From NCBI GenBank assembly GCA_964415085.1, contig CAYPYI010000043.1:1-11965 (forward strand): DNA of 11,965 nt, written 5' to 3'. Shown here one piece after another: positions 1-7,300 of the stretch. The notes below the pieces were generated by a model. The model saw only the letters and a list, made by a program, of their open reading frames with translations, made no database searches and was not told the origin of the DNA. Every line of letters starts with the position of its first letter. The stretch's first letter is position 1. Source of the DNA: CAYPYI01 sp964415085. Lineage in GTDB: Bacteria > Bacillota > Clostridia > Tissierellales > Tissierellaceae. Made by a program: the position numbers and the translations under genes.

Positions 1-1476
1 TCTTATCCAAATCCAGTTATCTCTATCTTGATATCTTCTATCAGGATCTATTGTCTCCATTGCCGCCATATCTGTTTTTCTTAAATCTTCATCTTTTCTA
101 CTTAAACAAACCCATCTAAATGGTCCATATCCATAGTCAAATAGTCTAGGTCCTAGTATATCTTCTACATATGATGGCCAAATAAATCCATCTTTTTCAT
201 CTATTTTATTTTTAGCTATTTCTTTTACTCCAGCATCATAAATAGCTTTCATAAATGAGTTACCATAATCAAAGAAGTAAGTTCCTCTTTCAGTTAATGT
301 CTTTATAACCTCATAATGCTTTATTAGTGTCTCATCTACCATTTTTCTAAATTTCTCTGGTTCTTCATTTAATAGTCTTGTTCTTTCTTCGAATGTTATT
401 CCTGCTGGACAATATCCTCCAGTATATGGTTCGTGGCATGAAGTTTGGTCTGAAAGTAAAGGAATATCTATGTTGTTATCTACTGCATATTCTAATAAAT
501 CAACTATATTACCATGATATGCTATTGATGTAGCCTCACCTTTATCCATATATTCTTTTGCTAATTTATAAGCATCTTCACAATTATCAACTACATGACT
601 TACCCATCCTTGTTCATGACGAGTTTTTATTCTAGAAATATCAACTTCTGCTATTATTCCTACTCCTCCTGCAATTTCAACCGCCTTACCTTGTGCTCCA
701 CTCATTCCACCTAAGCCTGATGTTACAAATAATACTCCAGCTAGGTTTCCTTCATTTGGAATATTAAGAACTAGTCTTCCAGCATTTAAAAGTGTATTAT
801 ATGTCCCATGAACAATTCCTTGAGGTCCTATATACATCCAACCTCCTGCTGTCATTTGTCCATAGTTTGCAACTCCAAGTGCTGATGCACGATTAAAGTT
901 TTCTAAATCATCAAACATACCTATCATTAAACCATTAGTAGTTATAACTCTTGGTGCATCTGGCTTTGAATGGAAAAGTCCTAAAGGATGTCCTGAGTAA
1001 AGTACCAATGTTTGATCTTGTGTTAATTCTTCTAAATATTTCATTGTTAAAGCGTACTGCATCCAGTTTTGGAAAACTGCTCCAGTTTCACCATATGTTA
1101 TTAGTTCATAAGGATATAAAGCTATATCAAAGTCTAAGTTATTATCAATCATTACTTGAAATGCTTTACCTTCTATACAGTTACCTTTATACTCATCAAT
1201 TGGTTTACCACTAAGTTCTCCATCTGGTCTATATCTATAACCGTAAATTTTACCATGAGTCATTAACTCTTCTAAAAATTCTGAAGCCATAAACTCGTGA
1301 TGTTCTTCTGGTATGTACCTTAAAGCATTCTTTAAAGCTAAACCAATTTCTTCCTTCCTTAAATGAGTATCTCTTTTTGGTGCCCTTCTGATTCCTTCTT
1401 TAAATTCTGGATATTCTGGCAATTTGTTATCAAGTTTTATTGTCATTGCCTCTTGTACTTCTAGATTTTGTATCAT
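1..1476 (-). CDS. hutU: Urocanate hydratase (urocanase), N-terminal 492 codons, cut by window edge
   Basis: Urocanase converts urocanate to 4-imidazolone-5-propionate, the second step of histidine degradation, in the cytoplasm with tightly bound NAD+. I translated the minus strand by hand: it is open from an ATG at 1476 to the left edge without a stop. Visible urocanase motifs are NYGQMTAGGWMYIGPQG (residues 204-220), the glycine-rich TSGLGGMSGAQGKA (252-265, NAD+ region), DQTSCHEPYTGGYCPAG (343-359) and GPFRWVCLSR (451-460). The spacing and the DQTS...GGY block fit the long urocanase form (about 670 residues) rather than the roughly 550-residue Bacillus/Pseudomonas form. The C-terminal quarter is therefore missing, including the region aligned with the catalytic-Cys signature of the short form. 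The start is supported by a GGAGGG site at 1490-1485. With 345 bp of promoter-bearing DNA upstream, it is probably the first gene of its transcript; other hut genes would lie to the left. Confidence 0.95.
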   Translation of the reverse strand, partial: MIQNLEVQEAMTIKLDNKLPEYPEFKEGIRRAPKRDTHLRKEEIGLALKNALRYIPEEHHEFMASEFLEELMTHGKIYGYRYRPDGELSGKPIDEYKGNCIEGKAFQVMIDNNLDFDIALYPYELITYGETGAVFQNWMQYALTMKYLEELTQDQTLVLYSGHPLGLFHSKPDAPRVITTNGLMIGMFDDLENFNRASALGVANYGQMTAGGWMYIGPQGIVHGTYNTLLNAGRLVLNIPNEGNLAGVLFVTSGLGGMSGAQGKAVEIAGGVGIIAEVDISRIKTRHEQGWVSHVVDNCEDAYKLAKEYMDKGEATSIAYHGNIVDLLEYAVDNNIDIPLLSDQTSCHEPYTGGYCPAGITFEERTRLLNEEPEKFRKMVDETLIKHYEVIKTLTERGTYFFDYGNSFMKAIYDAGVKEIAKNKIDEKDGFIWPSYVEDILGPRLFDYGYGPFRWVCLSRKDEDLRKTDMAAMETIDPDRRYQDRDNWIWIR

Positions 1477-1603
1477 ATTATAAGCCCTCCTTGTATTTAA
1501 AAATTATATATATTTATATTTATTAATTACTTTTAAATTAAAGATTAATTATAATGATTATTTTGATAAGATTTTGAAGAATTTAACGTGATTTTATATA
1601 TAA

Positions 1604-1631
1604 ATTATATCATATGAAAAACGTTTTTACA
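1604..1631 (-). promoter_or_regulatory. Predicted sigma-A promoter of hutU (extended -10)
   Basis: The minus strand carries TGATATAAT (1612-1604), a perfect extended -10. Sixteen bases upstream is a weak -35, TGTAAA (1631-1626). Transcription would begin near 1597, giving a leader of about 120 nt before the ATG at 1476. A second, weaker TATAAT lies at 1553-1548. Confidence 0.45.
1617..1628. promoter_or_regulatory. Palindromic operator candidate, cre-like, at hutU promoter
   Basis: AAAAACGTTTTT is a perfect 12-bp palindrome lying between the -35 and -10 of the hutU promoter. Its core resembles the clostridial CcpA site (GAAAA-N-GTTTTC type), and blocking at this position would repress. The assignment to CcpA is inference: flanks are imperfect and A/T runs are common here. 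Confidence 0.3.
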
Positions 1632-1757
1632 TTTTAAATTGAACTAATTTATATAATAACAAAGATACCTAGCACACTAATATGCTAATTTAATGTATAT
1701 GACAGATTTGTTAATAAAGTGTAATATAGCTGTAACCTACAAAGAAGTAATAAAGGG

Positions 1758-1763
1758 TATAAT
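1758..1763 (+). promoter_or_regulatory. Possible -10 element of the NAGPA-family gene
   Basis: A consensus TATAAT lies 59 bp before the ATG at 1822, but no good -35 stands 16-18 bp upstream (ACCTAC region). Either it depends on an activator or another sigma factor, or the match is chance in AT-rich DNA. Confidence 0.3.
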
Positions 1764-1821
1764 ATATATAGTTGGTATTAGTTAGAATTATAAGTATAAG
1801 TATATTTAGAAAGGTGGAAAT

Positions 1822-4170
1822 ATGATTAAGAATAAAAAAGTTTTATTAAAAGTAATTGTAGTAGCTTTGATTATTTCAATATATTCAACTACTATAGCAG
1901 GAGCAACATCTCTACCTTATAATTTTTATGAGACAAAGACAAATGAACGTTTAGCCTCAGGAATTGTACATGAGAATATTAGAAGATTTACATCTCAAGG
2001 TTGGCTAAACATTAATGTGCTAAGAATCGATATAAAAAATGAACACACAGAATTAAAAGGTTTATTTAATAAGGACGGTATTCCTCAAAGAGATACTGTA
2101 AGTAATATGGTTACTAAACATAATGCTGTTGCGGGGGTAAATGGAGACTATTTCAACTATTCACCTATGCCATCAGCTATGGGAACTCTTATTAATGATG
2201 GAGAGGTTATATCATCTCCTATAGAGCTTACCTATGCACTTCCAAGTTTTTATTTGAATAATGAAAATGATGCTAAAATTGAGTATCTAAATAGAAGTAT
2301 TGTTTTAAAGAATATAACAAAGGACAAAACTTTTCATGTAAATACATTAAACAAAGTTACTCCTAAGTTTGATACACCTACTCTTTTAGACTCTAATTGG
2401 GGAAGTAAATCAGTTGGTAATAGATTCCACAAAGATTTATTAGAACTTGTAGTATCTGATGGTAAGGTAATTGAGATAAGAGAAAATCAACCTGCCACTA
2501 ATATTCCAAAAGATGGATATGTTATAGCTGGAAGACTTGATAGAATTCAACCTTTAAAAGAATATGAAGTTGGAGATGAAGTTGAGCTTACAGTTAATAC
2601 TACTCCTGATGTTGAAAATATTAAATTTGCAATTGGTGGAGGAAGTATAATATTAAAAAATGGTGAAGTTACATTAACTAATATTAATAGTAGTGGAAGC
2701 CATCCTAGAACAGGTATTGGAGTTAATAAAGATAATACTGAGATAGTTTTAGTTACTGTTGATGGTAGAACTGGAAAATATAGAGGTCTTGAACAAAAAC
2801 AATTTGGACTTTTATTAAAAGAGTTAGGAGCTCATAATGGAATGAATCTTGATGGTGGTGGAAGTACTACAATGGCGGTTAAGCCAAATGGTGCTGATAA
2901 AGCTAAGGTAGTTAACAACCCATCAGGTGGAAGTCAAAGAAAAGTTGTTAACTCTGTTGGAGTATTTTCTAATGCCCCTAAAGGAGTATTAGATCATATT
3001 GAAGTAAATGTATCAGAACCAGTGATGTTTAAAAATTCAACTAGATCTTTTTCTATTAAAGCTTATGATGGTCATAGAAATCCTGTAGAATTTAATAGAG
3101 ATAATGTTAAGGTTGAAGTTGAAGGAGTAGAAGCAAATTTAGTTGGAAACTCAATTATCCCTACAACTGAGGGTAATGGTAAGATTAATATTGAATATGA
3201 AGGCTTAAAAGATAGCTTTGATATTAAAGTACTAGGCGAAATTAAAAATATTTATGCTAATGAAAAAAGAATAGATATTAATAAGAACGGAAAATACAAA
3301 ATACCTAGTATTTATGGACAAGATCAAAATGGAAGTAAAACTAGAATATATCTAAATGATTTAACTATAGAAGTTCCAGAAGATATTGGTAGAATCGAAG
3401 ATGGTCATATAATAACTAATGATTCTCCTAATAGTGGATATTTAACTGTTAAATATGGTGATATAGTAGAAAATATTAGATTGAAATCCTTACATGAAGG
3501 TGCTTTAGAATCTCAAGTTAATGTTCCTGAATCTACTAAATTTGTAGATAATTTAAATGATTCATCTTTAAAAGAGGTGCCTGAGACTAAAGTTATTAAA
3601 GTATTTAGTAATACTTTAAGCTTAAGTGATGAAGGAATGCAAAAATTAAAAAATAATATAAATGAGTCTAACACTGCAATTTCTTTAAATGGTTTTTATA
3701 ATAGGCTTGCAAATGGCATTGATGTGAAAAATAAAATTGATGCTGGTGGTGGATATAAGGCTACAAAAGATGGAGATGTTTTAATAGTTAATTTTGATAG
3801 TAGAAAAGGAACTTTAAGATTATCTAATTCCTATCAGTATACTCATATTAAAGATTCTATTATGAATACAGATAAATCTAATGTAATTATAACTACTCAA
3901 AAACCTTTATGGGGAGATTGGTCATTTACCGATCAGGAAGAAGCAGATGTTTTACACAAACTTCTAGTTGATTTAAAAGATAAAGGAAAAAATGTATTTG
4001 TTGTTCATGGTGGATATTATAACACTAATGAACTTATAGATGGTGTAAGATACATTGGACTTGATATAAGAGCAGAAAAAAATCAAGAAGCTCTTAATAA
4101 TGTATCTGTAATTAACTTCTTTGTTAATGGAAGCAATGTTTCTTATTCTAGAGAATATATTTTAAAATAA
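1822..4170 (+). CDS. Exported phosphodiester glycosidase (NAGPA) family protein with long C-terminal extension
   Basis: The 782-residue product begins with a classic signal peptide: KNKK, then a hydrophobic core (about 8-25) and a likely cleavage after AGA (26-28), so it should be secreted. Residues about 95-385 carry the NAGPA/DUF2233 signatures: VAGVNGDYFN (103-112), GTLINDGEVI (121-130), IGGGSIILKNGE (271-282), VTVDGR (311-316), GMNLDGGGSTTMAV (340-353) and SVGVF (378-382). The family includes the mammalian enzyme that uncovers mannose-6-phosphate and bacterial exopolysaccharide-associated proteins; hydrolysis of a sugar phosphodiester at the cell surface is inferred. Residues about 390-560 look like two beta-rich, Ig-like linker domains. 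Residues about 587-782 form another domain resembling the tail of calcineurin-like phosphoesterases (FVVHGG at 726-731), but no metal-binding motif set is seen. AAGGTGG (1811-1817) supports the start. It appears to be transcribed alone. Confidence 0.85.
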   Translation: MIKNKKVLLKVIVVALIISIYSTTIAGATSLPYNFYETKTNERLASGIVHENIRRFTSQGWLNINVLRIDIKNEHTELKGLFNKDGIPQRDTVSNMVTKHNAVAGVNGDYFNYSPMPSAMGTLINDGEVISSPIELTYALPSFYLNNENDAKIEYLNRSIVLKNITKDKTFHVNTLNKVTPKFDTPTLLDSNWGSKSVGNRFHKDLLELVVSDGKVIEIRENQPATNIPKDGYVIAGRLDRIQPLKEYEVGDEVELTVNTTPDVENIKFAIGGGSIILKNGEVTLTNINSSGSHPRTGIGVNKDNTEIVLVTVDGRTGKYRGLEQKQFGLLLKELGAHNGMNLDGGGSTTMAVKPNGADKAKVVNNPSGGSQRKVVNSVGVFSNAPKGVLDHIEVNVSEPVMFKNSTRSFSIKAYDGHRNPVEFNRDNVKVEVEGVEANLVGNSIIPTTEGNGKINIEYEGLKDSFDIKVLGEIKNIYANEKRIDINKNGKYKIPSIYGQDQNGSKTRIYLNDLTIEVPEDIGRIEDGHIITNDSPNSGYLTVKYGDIVENIRLKSLHEGALESQVNVPESTKFVDNLNDSSLKEVPETKVIKVFSNTLSLSDEGMQKLKNNINESNTAISLNGFYNRLANGIDVKNKIDAGGGYKATKDGDVLIVNFDSRKGTLRLSNSYQYTHIKDSIMNTDKSNVIITTQKPLWGDWSFTDQEEADVLHKLLVDLKDKGKNVFVVHGGYYNTNELIDGVRYIGLDIRAEKNQEALNNVSVINFFVNGSNVSYSREYILK

Positions 4171-4174
4171 AGTT

Positions 4175-4207
4175 AAGCACTATAGCGAATTCGCTATAGT
4201 GCTTTTT
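4175..4207. terminator. Perfect 30-bp palindrome, bidirectional terminator
   Basis: AAGCACTATAGCGAA and its exact reverse complement meet at 4189/4190, giving a stem of about 13 bp with an AATT loop. Five Ts (4203-4207) follow on the plus strand, right after the NAGPA-family stop. The convergent membrane-protein operon stops at 4216, and on its strand the stem is followed by a broken T-tract (CTTTATTTT), so it probably ends both transcripts. Confidence 0.85.
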
Positions 4208-4215
4208 ACTTATCT

Positions 4216-4938
4216 TTACTCTATTTTAGTCGCTTTAATAATTCCTTTCTTATATAAAAATCTGGCAATTAGTATACTAATTGGTATTGTTAATATTAAA
4301 GCTATACCTTCAAATCCCGCTAAAGGTAATATAAATTTATTTATAAGTAAAATAGCTATCATTATAGGAAATATTGGTAAAAGTTTATTTTTAACCTTAT
4401 ATTCACCTATTGTATTATCTAATAACATTGGAGTTAACATTCCACCAAATAAGGCTGTTAACATATATTTTGTAGCTGTTTGTACATTGGGATTGTTTAA
4501 TACTGGTTGAAGTGGAACTATTAATACCACACCCAGTGCTATTATAAGCATTGTAGTTATTGATGATATAGCAACTGCAATAGTTGCAAATACATCCCCA
4601 TCTTGCGTACCTTGTTTTACTTCTCCTATTTTTATAGCATTTATTGCACAAGGAAGTTTTAAATTCATTACATTGCCTGTTATATAGGATATATAACTTG
4701 CAGATCCTAATATTGGCATATAACTTATTACCTCAGAAACAGCTATTGGAAGAAATAGTACTAACAATCCTATACTTGATTTTAATACTACCTTTAAATC
4801 CGGCCACGAATTATAGACAAATGACATAAATAATGGTATACCGATCATAAAACATATGGCCCCTATACTACCAAATCGTCCTAATCTGTGTATAGAATCT
4901 AAATACTTCTCATTTATATTATTTTTATTATTATCCAT
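4216..4938 (-). CDS. Uncharacterised polytopic membrane protein, putative permease subunit B
   Basis: This 240-residue protein has a short polar N-terminus and about six hydrophobic segments (roughly 22-41, 52-70, 112-142 with a possible break, 155-171, 184-201 and 208-228). No named family was recognised with certainty. The most distinctive part is the loop after segment two, MPILGSASYISYITGNV (74-90) followed by NLKLPCAIN (92-100). It is Gly/Pro/Asn-rich and looks like a re-entrant or substrate-handling element of a transporter. It is the last gene of the three-gene operon. The preceding gene ends 10 bp upstream, and the AGGAGG at 4950-4945 overlaps that gene's TAG stop, implying translational coupling and probably a 1:1 partner. 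The role as half of a two-subunit importer for the M20 enzyme's substrate is inferred from context. Confidence 0.7.
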   Translation of the reverse strand: MDNNKNNINEKYLDSIHRLGRFGSIGAICFMIGIPLFMSFVYNSWPDLKVVLKSSIGLLVLFLPIAVSEVISYMPILGSASYISYITGNVMNLKLPCAINAIKIGEVKQGTQDGDVFATIAVAISSITTMLIIALGVVLIVPLQPVLNNPNVQTATKYMLTALFGGMLTPMLLDNTIGEYKVKNKLLPIFPIMIAILLINKFILPLAGFEGIALILTIPISILIARFLYKKGIIKATKIE

Positions 4939-4948
4939 TATTATCCTC

Positions 4949-5668
4949 CTACAATAATATTTTTTCTAAAAATACAGAACTTATCATTCCAAGTATTAAA
5001 GTATTAGCCATCATAAATTCAGACAACCAAGTCATATTTTTCTTTTTTATTAGATAAATATGTATAATAGCAATTAGTGAACTTACAACTAATACGGCTA
5101 GACTAACAATTCCTTGTGTTAATTGTATAGGAATAAATACTGCTGCTATAGATAGTGTGAAATATCCCATTGCAATTGTTCCCCATTCTGAGTTTTTCTC
5201 TTGAAAATCTAGCATCCTTGTTTGTATTTTTTTACCAAAAATAGTATTAAATGTTATACCTCCCAATATGCTTATGCTCATTACCAGCATTATTGTAGTC
5301 ACTATTTCAGTATCATTTCCTTGTATGAAATCTGCAAGAGATGCATATCCAGCCCCGGTTACAGCAAGTTCACTTGCCATTAACTCATAACTCAATGAAC
5401 CTACAACAGATAATCTAAACCATGACCAAGGAACACCTAAAACAGTTGATAAAGTAAACAAAGCAAGTACTATAGAAATAGATGGTACTATAGAAAATAT
5501 TATAGATGATTTAACCACTGTCTTTATTTTTTCTTCATCATGGCCTAATTTTAATGCCTGATCCTTTGCTTTTTTATAAAATGCAAAACAAATTGATATT
5601 ATAAATAATAATCCTATTATTACAATTGAATATAAAGGCTTACTATTAAACATTTCCATTACTGACAT
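4949..5668 (-). CDS. Small integral membrane protein resembling DUF5058, putative permease subunit A
   Basis: This 239-residue protein has about six hydrophobic segments (roughly 12-31, 54-77, 122-143, 164-184, 186-206 and 216-236) and a charged cytoplasmic-looking loop at 32-50. From memory, the run KSSIIFSIVPSISIVLAL (53-70) followed by PWSWFRLSVVGSLSYELMA (80-98) resembles the family DUF5058, whose function is not established; this needs an HMM check. The amphipathic segment around 80-115 carries conserved-looking Trp, Arg and Glu residues that could line a pore. The start at 5668 has AAGGAGA at 5683-5677, nine bases away from its GGAG core, which overlaps the stop codon of the M20 gene. 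It sits between the hydrolase and a second membrane protein, so a transport role for the hydrolase's substrate is likely. No ATPase or binding-protein gene accompanies it. Confidence 0.75.
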   Translation of the reverse strand: MSVMEMFNSKPLYSIVIIGLLFIISICFAFYKKAKDQALKLGHDEEKIKTVVKSSIIFSIVPSISIVLALFTLSTVLGVPWSWFRLSVVGSLSYELMASELAVTGAGYASLADFIQGNDTEIVTTIMLVMSISILGGITFNTIFGKKIQTRMLDFQEKNSEWGTIAMGYFTLSIAAVFIPIQLTQGIVSLAVLVVSSLIAIIHIYLIKKKNMTWLSEFMMANTLILGMISSVFLEKILL

Positions 5669-5681
5669 TTAACTCATCTCC

Positions 5682-7082
5682 TTATTTATTTTTAATAGGA
5701 TCTATATCTTTAGGAATTGGCGATATATATTTTTGTCCTATCTTTTTATCTAATTCTTCCTTAGCTTCAATGTATAAATCTTCATCATCCAAGAATTTAC
5801 ATGCTGCACTCGCCATTACCTTAGCTGCTGTCTTTGTTCCCTTCAAGGCTATGCTTGTATTGTGTTGTGCAGTCATTTGCCATGTATGATGAGCTGTTCC
5901 TATTGCTACCGTCGGTGAGATAATTTGTCCAGTTGGTACAACTTGACTGACATCTCCCACATCTGTAGATCCTGGCATAGATATATCTTGAATAAATAAT
6001 GGTTGTATTTTTGTACTAAGTGGTCGATTTAAAACATCTTCTGAATAAAGATTTATTATGTTTTGCTTTTCTATTTCTGTAAATGAATTAAAAAATTTTT
6101 TAGCTAACTCATAATCTTCATCATCAAATTTTGGAGCTCCAATCTCTTCATATGATTCTTGTAATACTTCTGACACTATAGTATTTGGTACAAAATTACT
6201 CATTGCTGTAAAAAATTCTATTTCTACTTCTGTTTCATTCATCATTGCAGAAGCTTGAGCTATCTTTACTATTCTTTCATAAATTTCTTGTGCCTGCTTA
6301 ATTTTAGGTGCCCTTATAAAATAATGAAGAGTAGAACTTTCTTGAACAACGTTAGGAGCTGTACCCCCTACATCTAAATATGCATAATGAACCCTTGCTT
6401 CAGGAATAATATGCTCTCTTAAATAATTAACCCCAACATTCATTATTTCTGCTGAATCTAATGCACTTCTACCTAAATGAGGTGATGCTGCTGCATGAGA
6501 TGTAACTCCTTTAAAATGAAAAGCAACACTTATACTAGCTAGTGTCCCTATGCCAAGCACAGCATTTAAATCTCCTGGATGCCATGTCAAGGCTATATCA
6601 ACATCATCAAATACACCATCCCTAACCATAAAACTCTTACCATTCCCATTTTCTTCTGCAGGACAACCATAAAATTCTATAGTTCCAAGTTTATCATTAT
6701 CCATAATATATTCTTTAACTGCTAATGCTGCTCCAAAAGATGCAGCACCTAATGAGTTGTGTCCACAACCATGACCATTTCCACCTTTTTCAATTTGGGA
6801 AAATTCAGAAACTCCTGCTTCTTGACTTAAGTTTGGGAGTGCATCGTATTCTCCTAATATAGCAATAACTGGCTTTCCACTCCCATAAGATGCTCTAAAT
6901 GCAGTTGGCATATTTGCTAGATTGTCTTCTATTATAAATCCTTCCTCTCTCAACATTTCCATATACAATTTTGCTGATTTTTCCTCCTCAAAAGCTAATT
7001 CTGCATAATCCCATATTTCCTTATTAGCTCTTTCAATTAATTCCTCTTTTTCTTTGATATATTCTGTTATTTTTTCAACCAA
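5682..7082 (-). CDS. M20-family amidohydrolase, AbgB-like (M20D type)
   Basis: This 466-residue cytoplasmic metallohydrolase should cleave the amide bond of an N-acyl amino acid or small peptide-like compound. The M20 signatures are in order: GEYDALP (77-83), GHGCGHNSLGAA (103-114) with metal ligands Cys106 and His108, GCPAEENGNGKSFM (139-152) with Glu143/Glu144, and TWHPG (166-170) with His168. A dimerisation domain (about 178-290) opens with KGVTSHAAASPHLGRSALDS (191-210). The C-terminal catalytic half resumes with GSTDVGDVS (371-379) and AHHTWQ (397-402). The pattern is closest to AbgB-like p-aminobenzoyl-glutamate hydrolases, although the exact substrate cannot be read. The start codon is TTG, since no ATG is nearby and an in-frame stop lies a few codons upstream. 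It leads a tightly spaced operon with two membrane-protein genes and is divergent from a LysR regulator, a layout like E. coli abgR/abgABT. Confidence 0.88.
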   Translation of the reverse strand: MVEKITEYIKEKEELIERANKEIWDYAELAFEEEKSAKLYMEMLREEGFIIEDNLANMPTAFRASYGSGKPVIAILGEYDALPNLSQEAGVSEFSQIEKGGNGHGCGHNSLGAASFGAALAVKEYIMDNDKLGTIEFYGCPAEENGNGKSFMVRDGVFDDVDIALTWHPGDLNAVLGIGTLASISVAFHFKGVTSHAAASPHLGRSALDSAEIMNVGVNYLREHIIPEARVHYAYLDVGGTAPNVVQESSTLHYFIRAPKIKQAQEIYERIVKIAQASAMMNETEVEIEFFTAMSNFVPNTIVSEVLQESYEEIGAPKFDDEDYELAKKFFNSFTEIEKQNIINLYSEDVLNRPLSTKIQPLFIQDISMPGSTDVGDVSQVVPTGQIISPTVAIGTAHHTWQMTAQHNTSIALKGTKTAAKVMASAACKFLDDEDLYIEAKEELDKKIGQKYISPIPKDIDPIKNK

Positions 7083-7096
7083 TTCTCTCTCCCTTT
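7083..7096 (-). promoter_or_regulatory. Ribosome binding site fixing the TTG start of the M20 gene
   Basis: AGGGAG (7094-7089) lies six bases before TTG (7082-7080). The reading frame upstream meets TAA within a few codons and holds no ATG or GTG, so TTG is the only well-placed start. Confidence 0.7.
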
Positions 7097-7123
7097 CTTT
7101 AATGTATTAAAGTATATGTTTAT

Positions 7124-7152
7124 ATTGTATTCCAAGAAAACGTTTATATCAA
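7124..7152 (-). promoter_or_regulatory. Predicted sigma-A promoter of the M20/permease operon
   Basis: TTGATA (7152-7147) and TACAAT (7129-7124) are separated by exactly 17 bp, each one base off consensus. The inferred start is near 7117, with a leader of about 35 nt. The spacer contains an AAACGTTT palindrome, and a LysR-type inverted repeat lies upstream at about -66 to -84. Confidence 0.6.
7134..7149. promoter_or_regulatory. cre-like operator candidate in the M20 operon promoter spacer
   Basis: AAGAAAACGTTTATAT matches the clostridial CcpA motif as I recall it (RRGAAAANGTTTTCWW) at all but two positions. It lies between -35 and -10, where binding would repress. The AAAACGTTT core also occurs at the hutU promoter. 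Confidence 0.33.
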
Positions 7153-7180
7153 TGCTTTACCCCATGCCCTTTTACTATGT

Positions 7181-7203
7181 AGGTATTCAATTATAGAATA
7201 CTT
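7181..7203. promoter_or_regulatory. LysR-type operator (ATTC-N7-GAAT inverted repeat)
   Basis: GTATTC (7183-7188), a 7-bp spacer and GAATAC (7196-7201) form a perfect inverted repeat, extended to eight-base arms with one mismatch. It contains the T-N11-A signature of LysR-family sites. It lies midway between the divergent promoters, centred near -63 of the regulator and -75 of the M20 operon. A further GTATTC half site (7127-7132) touches the operon's -10. Confidence 0.6.
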
Positions 7204-7219
7204 AAAATTTAAACTTCCT

Positions 7220-7248
7220 TTGCATATTATAATATCTACTGATATAAT
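7220..7248 (+). promoter_or_regulatory. Predicted sigma-A promoter of the LysR gene
   Basis: TTGCAT (7220-7225), a 17-bp spacer and TATAAT (7243-7248) preceded by TGA form an extended -10 promoter. Transcription would start near 7255, about 46 nt before the ATG at 7301. Confidence 0.55.
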
Positions 7249-7300
7249 TCCTGTAATACGTTAATTTAATAAATTATTTTTTAGGAGAAAGGATGTTAAT

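Larger units (their letters stand above)
1477..1821. other. Divergent intergenic region between hutU and the NAGPA-family gene
   Basis: This is 345 bp of extremely AT-rich DNA with no convincing ORF. It holds the hutU ribosome binding site, an extended -10 promoter for hutU on the minus strand, a palindromic AAAAACGTTTTT next to it, and a TATAAT for the plus-strand gene at its right end. A 5-bp inverted repeat, TAGCA/TGCTA (1670-1687), is too short to interpret. I see no riboswitch, tRNA or terminator. Confidence 0.6.

Noticed and set aside
951..1214. Plus-strand ORF of 87 codons
   Set aside because: It is antisense to conserved urocanase sequence, has no ribosome binding site and a low-complexity Leu/Tyr product.
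1670..1687. TAGCA/TGCTA inverted repeat
   Set aside because: Arms of five bases with an eight-base spacer are expected by chance in this composition, and it has no clear position relative to a promoter.
4199..4510. Plus-strand ORF of 103 codons
   Set aside because: It begins inside the terminator hairpin and is the complement of the membrane-protein gene; its hydrophobic product mirrors the opposite strand.
4415..4829. Two short ORFs (minus 4415-4651, plus 4644-4829)
   Set aside because: Both are alternate frames of the 4216-4938 membrane-protein gene, without ribosome binding sites or recognisable products.
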